A stretch of 64,000 nucleotides of DNA from NCBI GenBank assembly GCA_003864495.1, contig ML133479.1:379854-443853 (forward strand), given 5' to 3'. Positions 37,190-49,200 of this stretch are shown piece by piece (within the stretch, counting starts at the first letter, position 1; each line of letters begins with the position of its first letter). The position numbers and the translations under genes are program-made. This DNA comes from Nemopilema nomurai (lineage: Eukaryota > Cnidaria > Scyphozoa > Rhizostomeae > Rhizostomatidae). The notes under the pieces were generated by a model. The model ran no database searches. It worked only from the letters and a program-made list of their open reading frames with translations, and had not been told where the DNA came from.

Positions 37190-37502
37190 GAATCATACTG
37201 TGGCTCTTTGACTCACGAGAAAAGTAAAAGCATTCCAGGTGTAGGTGCAGACTATAACTGTGCGGTATGAAACAAACTAATAAAGTTAATGAAGAAATAT
37301 TTAGTGAAAGGCTAAGTCCTCTCTTGGTACATGCTGCTCCTGCTCTATATACGCTATTTTTATAAGGAACCTACCTCAAGTCCTAGTTCCAAAAGTTCCT
37401 TATCGTAGACATCAAATCATCAGATTTTAGTCCAAAAAATTTCTTAAAAGTTCCTTAATTTTCACTGCACATCAATAAACCTTGGCACTTTATAGGGAAA
37501 GG

Positions 37503-37727
37503 GGCGAGACGGCATATGCGGAAACTACTGAATGAAGCACTTGACACACAAATAGCAAACAATATATGCGAGTATTGGCCGCAAATGAATGGAACCGGCT
37601 TTTTAGATCTTGATACTTACAGTTATAACAATTTTTCAAATCGAAAAGTTTCTTAGGGATTTCGTTTTTAGAAGTTTAAGTTTTTTAAATATTTCGGCCT
37701 TCTACATGTAGGTTCCTTATAAAGTGG
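37503..37727. repeat. Dispersed repeat, copy 2 (about 220 bp)
   Basis: Direct copy of 35171-35392, starting ggcgagacggcatatgcgga and running to ttcggccttctacatgtagg. Here the gcgagac stretch is intact where copy 1 is interrupted by the foldback element, which shows the pre-insertion state. Confidence 0.8.
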
Positions 37728-40170
37728 TTCCTTATGAAGAAAAGCATGTCATCGATCATTGCATTTAGTTACTAATATAACTGTAACCCTTGACCTTACT
37801 TAACCTCGTCGTCGTTGTGAGAGTGCCATATCTTTCCATGCTGCTTGATTTTTCTCCATGCTGCTTGATTTTTCTCCATGCTGCAAAGTTTGGCCCCCTC
37901 ATTTTCTTGGTTTCATCGGAGGCCTTTTCGCAACTTTAACAGTCGCTGCATTTAATTTGCTTTGTGTTCACATATTTGCTAAATTCAATTTCAGTCAACA
38001 CTGCTGTAAAACCTCTTAAAAGGTGGGTTTTACTAACGTGAGTTCTTTGTAGGCAGAAATTCTCAAAATTTGGCAACGGCGGATAAGATCAAAATTCTCC
38101 TTTTTATGGCAATGATACGACTAACGGCTAACAGCAAGTTCGACAAATAACGACACGGCTTCAACAGGCACGACAAAACTAGCGACAGAGCTCCTAGCAG
38201 TACGGCAAACTTTCGACAAGACTACTCCTAACTTATGAAACAACCCTTTATATAACCTGGGCAAACCTTAAAATATTAATTACATAATACAAAAAGCATC
38301 TTTACAGACGCTGATGCAATCACAGCGCAATGGTGCAAATGTCACGTGATACTGTCCGTAAGGGAACCCTGTGTCGTTACACTGCACCTATAGCGAGACG
38401 TTTTCTAAGTTTTACGAATGCGGAGTTTTCCGTTTTCATAAAGCAGAAAAATTTCTTCAGCATCCAAAGACCGCTTTGGTTTCACATGGTTAAATCGAGT
38501 GTTTGAGGAGATGAACCTAGGAAAGAAAAGGCCTTTATCCAATGCAATTAATCCACCCCCACCAATCCACATCCCCCCCTCAGCGATATGATACGATATG
38601 ATATGATTTGACATGATATGTGTGATATTTTTTTGCGATTTGATAACAGCCAGAAATTATTGTGGACCTAATGATTGATTTCGTTGCGTTGGAAACCATG
38701 AAATTCTACACTGACCGCTGCTCAAGCATCTCTAATGGAAAATTTTCTTTCAATGATTACCCAATATAAAAACCCCTTTTTGCTACGCATTGAATGGGTA
38801 ACGCTGGTCAACAATTGACACAACCTTTTATGCAGGGGTCAAGGTAAACAATTGTCAGTACGGCCTTTCTGGAAGTCTTAAAATCTTCTGAATGCAAATG
38901 CAGTGCAAGTCCTTGAGTAGAGAAGTAAATCCGGAAAGGCGGTGTTGGAAACTTAAATGACCTAATGATCGTTGTTTGAGGCGTGTTTCAGAGTGACGTG
39001 GGCCATCAAGGCGTGAAGGCGATTGAGGTTACTCAAATATATCCCTGAAAGAGGTTAAATCCGGATATCAAGTTGTACCTGGTTAAAATATCAAAACTTA
39101 ATAAGCAAGAAAAATTGCTTCCTTTCCAAATAATTAGCTATTTGGAGCAATTTAAAATTATTTCAAACAGCTGACTTTCTTCTATCGCTTGACTCACTAA
39201 GAGCACGATAAAACATGAGAATAAGTTTTCTTACACTATCTTGATAATAGATGAAGCTATTTATTCATGGAATTTTATAAGTTTAAAAGTCCGTCGTTGT
39301 CCGAAATTTTTTTTAAAACTCAATATGTGAACAAGTGCTTTGCGGTACAAAACTTCACAACGGCAATATCTCTAGGTTGCTAGAAAACTCAAGAAATCAA
39401 TTAGATTTTTAATCAAACCATAAAATCGCCCTTGCTTCTATTTTCTACTTTTCTTTTTCAGAAAACATATGAACATAAATGTTAGGGCCTTCATTCATGT
39501 GTCATGGCCCCTATGCCACTGCCCCTATGCCACTGCCCCTATGCCACTGCCCCTATGCCACTGCCCCTATGCCACTGCCCCTATTCCACTGCCCCTATGC
39601 CACTGCCCCTATGCCACTGCCCTTACCCAATGTCAGCTTATAGCTATGTTGATGGCCATTTTTGCTGGGCAACTTTGCGCGCTTTGCAGCACTAACAAGG
39701 ACGATTCCTCTAAGCTATTCAATTCAGAGTAAAAACAAGGGTCACTATGTTCAAGGGTGACGAGCGAAAACTGGATGATGTAAGAACGAATCTTAAGATT
39801 GACAGTTGCGCATACGTGGTGCAAGCACGGGATTCATGGCGAAAACATGTATGCTTCATTGCACGACCAGAAGCAATCACTTCTGCTTAATGATGAACAC
39901 GTAGCTTCAATCTATTGATGTTCAAATAAATAGCCTCAAAGAGCCTTTTATTGTCAGGTATTGTGCTTGTTATTTCAAATGGCTTCCTACGCATTTCTAA
40001 AAACATTCCCTTACCTAACCAGCATGCGCATTCTTTTGCAAGCCTTGAAGCGGTAGAAGCATTGCTGCCAGGTATATCTTCTCTCGAAAGCGAGCAGTCC
40101 ACAGCATTGAAAGTTCCGTGTTGATAGAGATCACTTTTGCCGGATAGTATTTCACCGACGCTTTTGCAAG
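37728..40170. other. Intergenic region with small repeats
   Basis: No gene is supported. It contains a 21-base unit (ccatgctgcttgatttttct) repeated about 2.5 times at 37838-37884, a gatat-rich stretch at 38586-38625, and the 14-bp minisatellite at 39509. The phrase gtgaacaagtgctttg near 39329 is shared with 19283 in a polydom intron, suggesting another dispersed repeat. Confidence 0.5.
39509..39632. repeat. 14-bp minisatellite, about nine copies
   Basis: Units of cccctatgccactg repeat almost perfectly, one copy reading cccctattccactg. As with other repeats here, open frames through it are artefacts. Confidence 0.9.
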
Positions 40171-40179
40171 CACAGGGTT

Positions 40180-40209
40180 TTACGTCATACTTGGTGTCTG
40201 CTATATAAG
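40180..40209 (+). promoter_or_regulatory. Candidate core promoter: CRE-like site plus TATA box
   Basis: A TTACGTCA octamer (40180-40187, one change from the CRE/ATF consensus) lies about 15 bases upstream of ctatataagag (40201 onward), a good TATA box. The start codon of the PLP-enzyme gene is 75 bases further on, leaving room for a start site near 40232 and a short leader. No other such pair was noticed at the other genes. Confidence 0.4.
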
Positions 40210-40282
40210 AGCTAGAATTCTATCTCATGATAGCATTTTAACTGAGCCAGCTTCGTGAGGTAGGTGGGTACATGAAAAGAAG

Positions 40283-43200
40283 ATGGCTACTCAAAGATCG
40301 AAGAGGACCATTTTTAACTGCTTCTCTGTCAAATCTCAGGAAGAAGATACAAGCTCAAGGCTTTTTTCATTCGTTGAAAGTAACTGCATTGGTAAGGACC
40401 TTGTGTTTAACGGCCCATATGGACCAGTCTCAGGTACGCCCATCTTTCGAAATTTGTCTTTTTACAGAAATCAGTAACAGCTACTTGGAGATTTGATTCT
40501 TGAGAGTCAGCCGGTGCCATTTTAATTTTTTTACCAATCCCCGGCAGCCTTGTCTCTGAAGTTATTTGAAAAATTGTCGATGCATCTAGCTTATATTAAG
40601 AAATGTTCCTAAAGCCAAGGTTAATACAAATTACGTTTTATTTGTAGTAACATACTGTGATTATACGGCTTCTGGGAGGTTTGTACCCTTGTTCTTTATT
40701 CCGTTGTCGTGTGATAATTATCTTGTCACTCTTTCCACTTGCTGCCACGTATTTTTCTAGATGAATCAAGGTAAATAATTATGCCCAGAGAAATTCTCGC
40801 CAACGCGGGCTGGTAACACTTGAACTTTCCAATCGCATGATTTCAGATTTAATTATTTATGATCCATTAGGTGACAATGTTATCACTGGTCAAATTTATA
40901 TAGGTATGATGTAACAGTGATCAGTTCGAAGATCTACAAAGATACCACTCTGTCATGCATGACGTCACTTTTTCCTCTTTCACTCCTATTTTTATTGATC
41001 GTTAAAAGTTAATTTGCAATGGAATGATGCAACAAAATGAAATCTCAATGCCATTTTTGCACCACCCCCCCCCCCCCCCCCCTCCACTCCTCTCAATACG
41101 GCAGTGAAGCAATAGCAGCACTCGTGCCGGCACTTTTTACCGTCATTTGTACAGAAGAGTAGCCTATGCACAACTGTTGATGCCCCTATAATCTCATCAA
41201 CTGCAAGAATCACTCGGGGCCTCTGGTGAAATAAAAAAATAAAGTGTGATATGATGAGCCAAATTTTGACGCAAAAAAGTGCCAAGAAAATTTAATTTCA
41301 AGACGGCAATTTCATTTACCTATTGGCTCTACATTTAAAAATCATTCATGTCACAATTGCATATAGCTTTCAAAGCAATTCATAGCCTGCTTCTCTTCAC
41401 CATTTGTTTTAAATATTTCATATCCTTTCTATAGAGCACTACAATGCATTGAAAACTACATATCTTCAGAGGTTCTTCCACTATATGGCAACACACATAC
41501 CACTACCTCCGTGACGTCACTGCAAACCACACAGTTCAGAGAGCAAGCCAGGTGAGGTGGAGAACCTTCAATTAAGCCCGAGAAAAAATGCCTTTTGCAT
41601 TCGCTTATCAAAATTAGTCAAAAGAACCATAAAATAGTAACTCCTTGTACATTTTTTAAACATTCGATAATACAGAGTCAGCATTTTTGTCACCATCCCA
41701 TGACTATGTTTAAAGGAAATCGGTTTTTTATGATGGACCGAGGTACCCGATAAAGATGCGCACTAAAAATGTCATAGGACCCCCTGTTCCCCATGAAACT
41801 CCTTGAGTGGTGGTCTCTTAAAGGAAATACTGAAGTGTTTATCTCGTTCATGTTTCCATGCCAAGCTATCCAGCGCAATATCTACCCTTTCTGCTTCGAA
41901 AGAAGAAAATAATGTAATGAATTATCATAGCCATATTGAAGATTGTGATAATGTAGCAGCCGTGAAAGCTGCAGTGATGATGATGTGAGAGAGCAGTTAG
42001 TTACAGAGCAGTTACAGTATCCGCGTGCTGCATTGTCTCTAAAGATAAACGAGGAAGCACTGTGTAAAATGACGCGCCACTTTGATATCTTCGAATCGTT
42101 CAAGAAACAGTTTTCAAGCAGCCTGTTATTGTTACAACCTGCTATTTCAGGTTGGTGTAAGAAATGAAAACACAAAATAAAACTCCCTCAGCATCACTAT
42201 ACATCATAGCATACAGGGGGCAACTAGTGGCAGACTGACCCCACCCTAATCTTGCGAAAATGGCTCCCTCTTTTGGTGAAGGGTCTACTTTTGCAAAATA
42301 TTCGGCTTACCCCTTAGCTACAAACCTGCCTTACTTTGGCCACACCCACCAATTCCCGCAAAGTTTTTCATGGTCCTTGATAATTCTCAGCAAGTCTATT
42401 TTTGCTCTGAACAATGAGCTTTATTCAAAAATATCTTGCTCCATAGAGAGTCCATAATTAGTGATATATTCAAAAAGATATGGCAAGCGTATTGTCTGCA
42501 TTTTCGAATTTTCCACTTTCTAGTTTTCAGTTTCTCATGAAAGCGGAAGAGGAATGAAGTTTACAAGGTTCAGTTGTCATTCTAATTAGAACAACCAAAG
42601 TGCCTGCACCTTAGCGGCAGGGTCGCCTTATACTATTCCATTAACTCAGTGAGGCTTGATTGCTATTGAAATGCAGTGGAGAACCAAATTCAGCATGCAC
42701 ATTACGAGAACAAAGGACTTCATAAAGTCTCCTTGATGACATTTTTCGTGGGGAGTGTCTTTTCACATCATGCAGGGCTCCTCCAGTCTACATAATGTTT
42801 TGGATAGCGCTTTTAATCCAATTTTACAAAATTAATGATAACCACCATAAAGGATTTAAAAAGTCATTATCTACAACAAAATACTCTGCAGAATTTAACA
42901 AAAAACAGGCTGCCTTTATCCTCATTTAGAATTTAGATTCAAATCAACAAGCAAAGACATGCAAGGATGTGTTTTCTTGCCCTAAGGTTGCTGGCAGACA
43001 ATTTTACCGTGCGGAAAATCTCATCACAAAAGCCGCTTCAATGTCAACATGAAGTCCATAGGAGCTCCACAAGGCGTTAAGGCACCAAATGCTCTCCTGC
43101 AAGCACTGATTTTTAGCAGTATCAAATCACTAATTACAACATGCACAAAGCTTCTCTTTCTCTCAACACTAATATTTGTTTTTCGCTTCCAGAGACATTA

Positions 43201-46200
43201 TTCGGGCTTCAGTGAACGCCGGTAAAGATGACGTCGTTTTATTCATAAGCAGTGGCGTTACTGGAGCAATACACAAGCTTATTCACGCAATGAACCTCAA
43301 CCGCCCTCCTGTAAGTCTGCCTAAAAACTCGCATAACTCTTGTATAGGCCTCAGCACTTTCTATCTCGAGGTAACTGAAATCCCTGGCCAGGCAGATAAT
43401 CTCAACATTAATTGGCAGCGAAGGTGGGGGACATATCATTTCACAATGCATTTTAATAGCGCATGTGCTAGCAATGCACTTTGGTGAATGAATGAGCTTG
43501 CCATCTGTTTGAGCCTATTAGGACACGTCATCATGGCGTCATCGTTTATTGCATATAAAGGAGTCAAAGCAAATCCTCTCCACGTTTTGCATCGCAAAGA
43601 TTGCACATCTTGTAGCATCAAAGACCTAATCAGATTCAGTTTGGTTTATGAATAGCAAGCACAAGGTTTGCATAAAAGTCAAATGAATTAGGCCGAAAAT
43701 GACAGAAATTGGTTGACCGACGAAAAAGATTGCCAGCTAGTTGTTGATTTTCACTACGAGTAGACATAGGTCATGGCAAGCATTTCTAGACTCGACTGTT
43801 CTTTAAAAGTGCATAAAGACTGTTGTTAAGCCTAATTTTTATTTTTCAGGTTGTGTTTGTTGGGCCATATGAACACCATTCTAACCTTCTTCCGTGGAAA
43901 GAGATCGGGGCAGAGGTGGAGCCACTTTTTCAAACTTCATGTTAGAAGTGTCAGAAAAGTCAAGTGTCAAAAAATCGAAACATATTGCAAAATCACAAAT
44001 GATGATATAAGTTGCAATTGATTCTCTAGCACAAAGATGATTTTGGAGTAGTCCAATATTTTAACTAAGTTTACACCGAATATACATTTGATTCAGGTTG
44101 TTTGGACGCAAGAGGACAGCATCGGCAGAGTGGACATCAAATATCTTGAAAAAAATTTAATGGTAAACACTTCTCTATTTCAGACACAGAGTCTTACATA
44201 CTTTATCTACATGCGTGTTCTCAAAGAAAAACCTCAATAAGGGGAACCTTCTAAGGAGACTGTCGAATGATGGCTTTTAGAGAGTAATCTATCCATGAGA
44301 TATGCATTGAAAAATACGCAATGCAGCCTATTTCCTTTTATCTTCTTTTTAAGCAAAAAACCCCATACGGGCACTCTCAGAATTGAAGTCTTTAGATTCA
44401 CTTCATTATGTCTTGTGATTGACTTCTTACACTTAAGTAGAGACGTGGAGACGGTACAATCATTCTCAACTAATTAATTTTTTTTTCGTCTTCTACTTTA
44501 ACCTTACAAGCTCAATCATTGTCACCTTATCTATTATCCAAATCTTTTTCACAGAAATACAGATACAGCAACAGAGCACTGATTGGAAGCTTTTCTGCTG
44601 CATCAAATGTCACAGGGATCCTTACAGACGTCGACGCCGTGTCTAGGGTACTGCACAAATATGGAGCTGTAGCTCTTTTCGACTATGCAACTGCAGGTAA
44701 CGAAAAGCTTTAACTTTTCTCCATTCAAGTAACCAATTCTAGAAATAGATAATTCTGCTAGCTTAAAGAAATTAAGGATTCTCAACAATAAAGCTGCCTA
44801 TATCGAAAACATCCCCATCAGGTAGCTCCGATAATCAATGTTTATGACGAGCAAAAAGAAAGTGGGTAGTCACGAGAAAAAGAAGGTTAATCAGTTTGGG
44901 AGCTTTCTTTCAATTCTGCACTTAATCGACTTACATGGCACTAAGGCAGTTCAAGAAAAAAGTATCTTATCCTTCATTTGTCTACTAAATGCAGGCTGTT
45001 ATAGATCGCAATCTATCTCAATAACGCTGGCTCGAAACATATATACTTCTCACGAACCAAGAAATATCTTCAAAGAAAACTCAAACGTACGCCTTGTCTC
45101 GTCATATCACAATTTTTCTACACGTCTTTCCTCAACACATTTTACACTAACACTGCCCTACAGTACTTTTGTGAACTCATTTACATTACTCAGCTAATCA
45201 ACATGTCAAATCAGGAAACCTATATTTGCTTACTGTTTATACCGATACAAAGGTCTTACGTAGGTTTTAAATACATCACCAATATCATAGGCTTTACCTT
45301 GTTCGCATACACATTAACAGGAGACAAGTACGTAAATACAATATCATAACAAAACAAATTAAGCTACTTCGAGTCCAAATAAAACAAATAAGCGAATAAA
45401 GCAATATATAATTAATAGAGAAAATCCTGTTGTCTTTAAAAAGCAATATATCTAAGAATATAACATAACATAACTAAATGCTTGCTATGCGCGCTGTAGA
45501 ATCCCCCACTCAGGCTGTTCCATCCAGATGATTTTCCATTGCTTACTTGAAAAATGTAAACTTGTGAAATGTACGAGCCAGGTGATAAGTAAATGACAAC
45601 TTTCCCTCCCCTCTTAGCCCATGATCTGCGATAGCAACAGGTTAACCACTTCGAGTTTAACTTATTGCTTGCCATCATTTTGCTCCACAAAGGAGGAACC
45701 AAGTTATTCGTATATCACCATTTCTTCCATAGCTCCCTATACAAATATTGATATGAACCCAGAAACCGATAGGTATGTTATAGATGTATCTCATCAATGT
45801 TGTTTGCATTTCCTTTAGTTTTCACCTATTTAATTTTCTCATGCTCTACCACTTCTTTTATTGTTATTGGTCAAGCTTCCATGATCTACGATAGACACCC
45901 AATGAATCAGCAAGCTTTATCACTTTTCTACCTTGCAACTTCAGAGCAAAATCAATAAAAAGTACAGCTTGAAAATCACGTATTTAGCTGCTTAGTTATG
46001 AAAAGGAGTCTTATTCCCAATTTGACAAAATGTGTTGTTTCAGGGATGCAGCGAAAGATGCCGTGTTTATTTCAACTCACAAGTTCGTCGGAGGTCCGGG
46101 CACTCCTGGTAAGACCCATAACGTAACAATGACCCTAGAAGGCTCACAATTAAAACTTTTACAAACATTTTTTCTGTCTTTTGGTATGATTTACAGGAGA

Positions 46201-49200
46201 ATTTCTAAAATTTTTGAAAAATTGTCTTTGATGCACTTTTATTCTGGTTCAAATACTTTGCAACAACCTTTCATTGAAGGCTTACTGGTTGCAAAGAAGA
46301 AACTTTTCAAGAACCCAGTGCCGTTTCAGCCTGGTGGAGGAACCGTTTCTTCTGTAAGTAGAAGAACCATGTAACCTATTTAGCATGCAATCTTGAAAGC
46401 TACTTAAGTACAAACTACATTGCATTCCCAAACTGCACCGTAAATTGCCCATTGCTGAACTTTGATCTCCCAAAAAAGGGTGCTGATTTGAGAATTGTTG
46501 AAGATTTGGTGGTACGGCAGATTGACTGACAATCGCATTTTCGCACTACACAGCAGAACTTGAAAATACAAAGCATCAACGTGGAATAGACGTTCGAAAG
46601 ATCAAAATAAGTTTTTAACCAGCCTCTACGACTAGATCTTATTTACATGGCATCGACTGCTTTATGACTGACAAGAAACATTTAACAGAAGAACTTTCAA
46701 ACTTCGAATGGCTCTTTAAAAAGCTACAGTCTACTACCAGAAGAATCGGCACCATCACGTCAACTTCAACAACGGTTGAATAAAATGTGTTACGTTTTAA
46801 TTTCAGGTTACTGAATCCATGCATAGATACCATCAAGATATAGAAGTGAGAGAGGAGGGCGGCACACCATCTATTGTCGAGTCGATAAGAGCAGGATTAG
46901 TTTTTCAACTGAAGGAGGTAACAACTTGATACCATTCAAAGAATCATAGAATACCAACGCAAAAAGATATTCAAGCTATCAACAAAGAACGTTACGAGCT
47001 GCGAATGATGGTAGATGGTAGAAATAGCAACTGCTTGAATTTTGATTCTTTCTCAGCTTTTTTAGAGGAACATATCTATTCTACAATAGCAATAGCTATT
47101 CTACAAACGAGAATCATTTTATACGATTGCTCTAAAGAATGCTCATACTCATCCAACTACATCAATAGGCTCCTTAAGCCTGGTTCCCATTGGTCGGAAT
47201 TAGCATAAAAGTCATGGACGTCGGTCACTATCCTGCTTCTCACGTTTCTGCATTCATTGTGTTCACACTTGTCATGCGAGTCGCCGACTTAAAAAAGCGC
47301 GGCAATCAAGCAACCAATCAAAGTTCAGAATTGTAACTAGCAACGTGGCCGGAAAGTCGGTGACTATCATGCGCAGCGTTAACACTGGTCGTAATTGGCA
47401 TAGGAGTCATGGACGTCGGGGACTTGCCTGCCTCAAATAGAATGCATTTCTATTTGGCAGGGAAGTCGGCGACTTCAGGAACAACTTATGAAAACACGTT
47501 CAAGATCGTCCCCGACTTTCCCGATTCTTACGCAAATTACGACAAGTGAGAACCAGGCTTTAGAATAAATCTGAACAAAATCTATTAATTTTAGAAAATT
47601 ACTTTTTACCAAAAACAATTCAAAAGGATCATGTTGCGCAATTAAACGTTTCTTTCTTCCACAAGGTAACATTAATTTCTACAATTATAAATTCTGCAAT
47701 TGTAACGTCCTCATATTTTCTAGGCCCTGAAAGCAGATGAAATAATGAAAAAAGAGCACAAGCTAGTTATGTGAGTCTTTCGTGCTAAAAAATACTTTAT
47801 TGCCATGTTATTACAAATAATAGTACATCATATACTTATTAAACTTGACATCAGCGTTCTTCATTGACATGTTATGACAAATCAGGAAGAAATAATCCAC
47901 CCCCATATTGTTTTGTTCTCTAAAGATTCCTTTTGAACAGATTCCATCCTCTAAGACTGCTTATTTGTTTACTAGCCAAGACCTCTAGTGGCTGTCATTA
48001 CCACCTACACTTAATCGCTGCAATGAGTGCGCAGGCAAAGGCACCCAAACACCGTTTAAAAATCTCTGTCATAAGTAATTGCAGATTCACATGACACCAA
48101 GCGCTACCAATAATATATTAATGAAAAGGATTGACTTTTGGATTAACGTTTGATGAAGATGATATAGATAGGTATATTTTCTGCGACAAACATTTTCTTG
48201 GAAGCATAGAAAGAGTTTCCTTAAGTAGACAGCTTGTTTGTATTGTGTCTTTGATCGTGCACCCCTGCGGAATCTCCTCTTGACTTTTACTGAATAATAT
48301 GTGGTATACGAGTAGTGACAATTTCTATGCCAATTATTTCTAGTGATGCCTATGCTTTTTGGCAAGACATTCCAAATCTAATCATACTTGGGAGCAGAGA
48401 AACAGAGCGTCTGCCAATATTCTCGATGCTCTTTTACCATCAAGAGTCGGGGAAGCTCCTCCACCACAACTTTGTGTGCGCAGTGTTAAATGACGTCTTT
48501 GGGATACAAGCACGGGGAGGGTGCGCCTGTGCAGGTCCCTACGCAGAGGTAGGTTTTCGTGAATAGTGGATTTCTGAGAATGCCAAGGTTTCGTTTTCCT
48601 AAAAAATCATTTGACTCTCTCTTTTGAAAAAATTAATTTTCATTTTGGTGAACAAATGTTTCGCATTACAATTCTTCAAATAGTACGGATTAGCGGAACC
48701 ATAGTTTTGTCTTTCACTCCTTAGAGTATTTAAATGTTGGAAAATAACCACAGGCTGACATTATAGATAGTCAGTAGCGGGTCGAACATTTTCAGAAAAG
48801 TATGCATATTTGCAAAAAGTTAGAACATCTACTGCTTCTGAACATACTTGCTGACTCCATTTTCAGGACCTTCTTGGCATGGACGAAGATTTGGCATTGC
48901 AGTACGCCAACATTTTGATCAGACAAAAGTAAGAGTCGTTTCAAATTCCAATTTATTCATCAAAAAAGTAAGAGCTTGTGTTGACCTGGGATGTGCTAAC
49001 ACTAACAAAACAAATTCTAGAGCAAACATCTAGCATTATTTATGCAAGCTGAACCTGCCACACGAGCCGTTTCTCTCTAAACCATTTCAATTGAAAATGT
49101 GAGTGCTTCGAATGGCCAGCAACTATTCCTTAGAATAATGTTCCTGAACTCTAGCAGTCCATGTTGATTAGATGAAGCACTTTTTTTATAGCAAGCATCG

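Noticed and set aside
39469..39732. Pro/Cys/His-rich repeat peptide frames
   Set aside because: They translate the 14-bp minisatellite; no splice or conserved motif supports coding.
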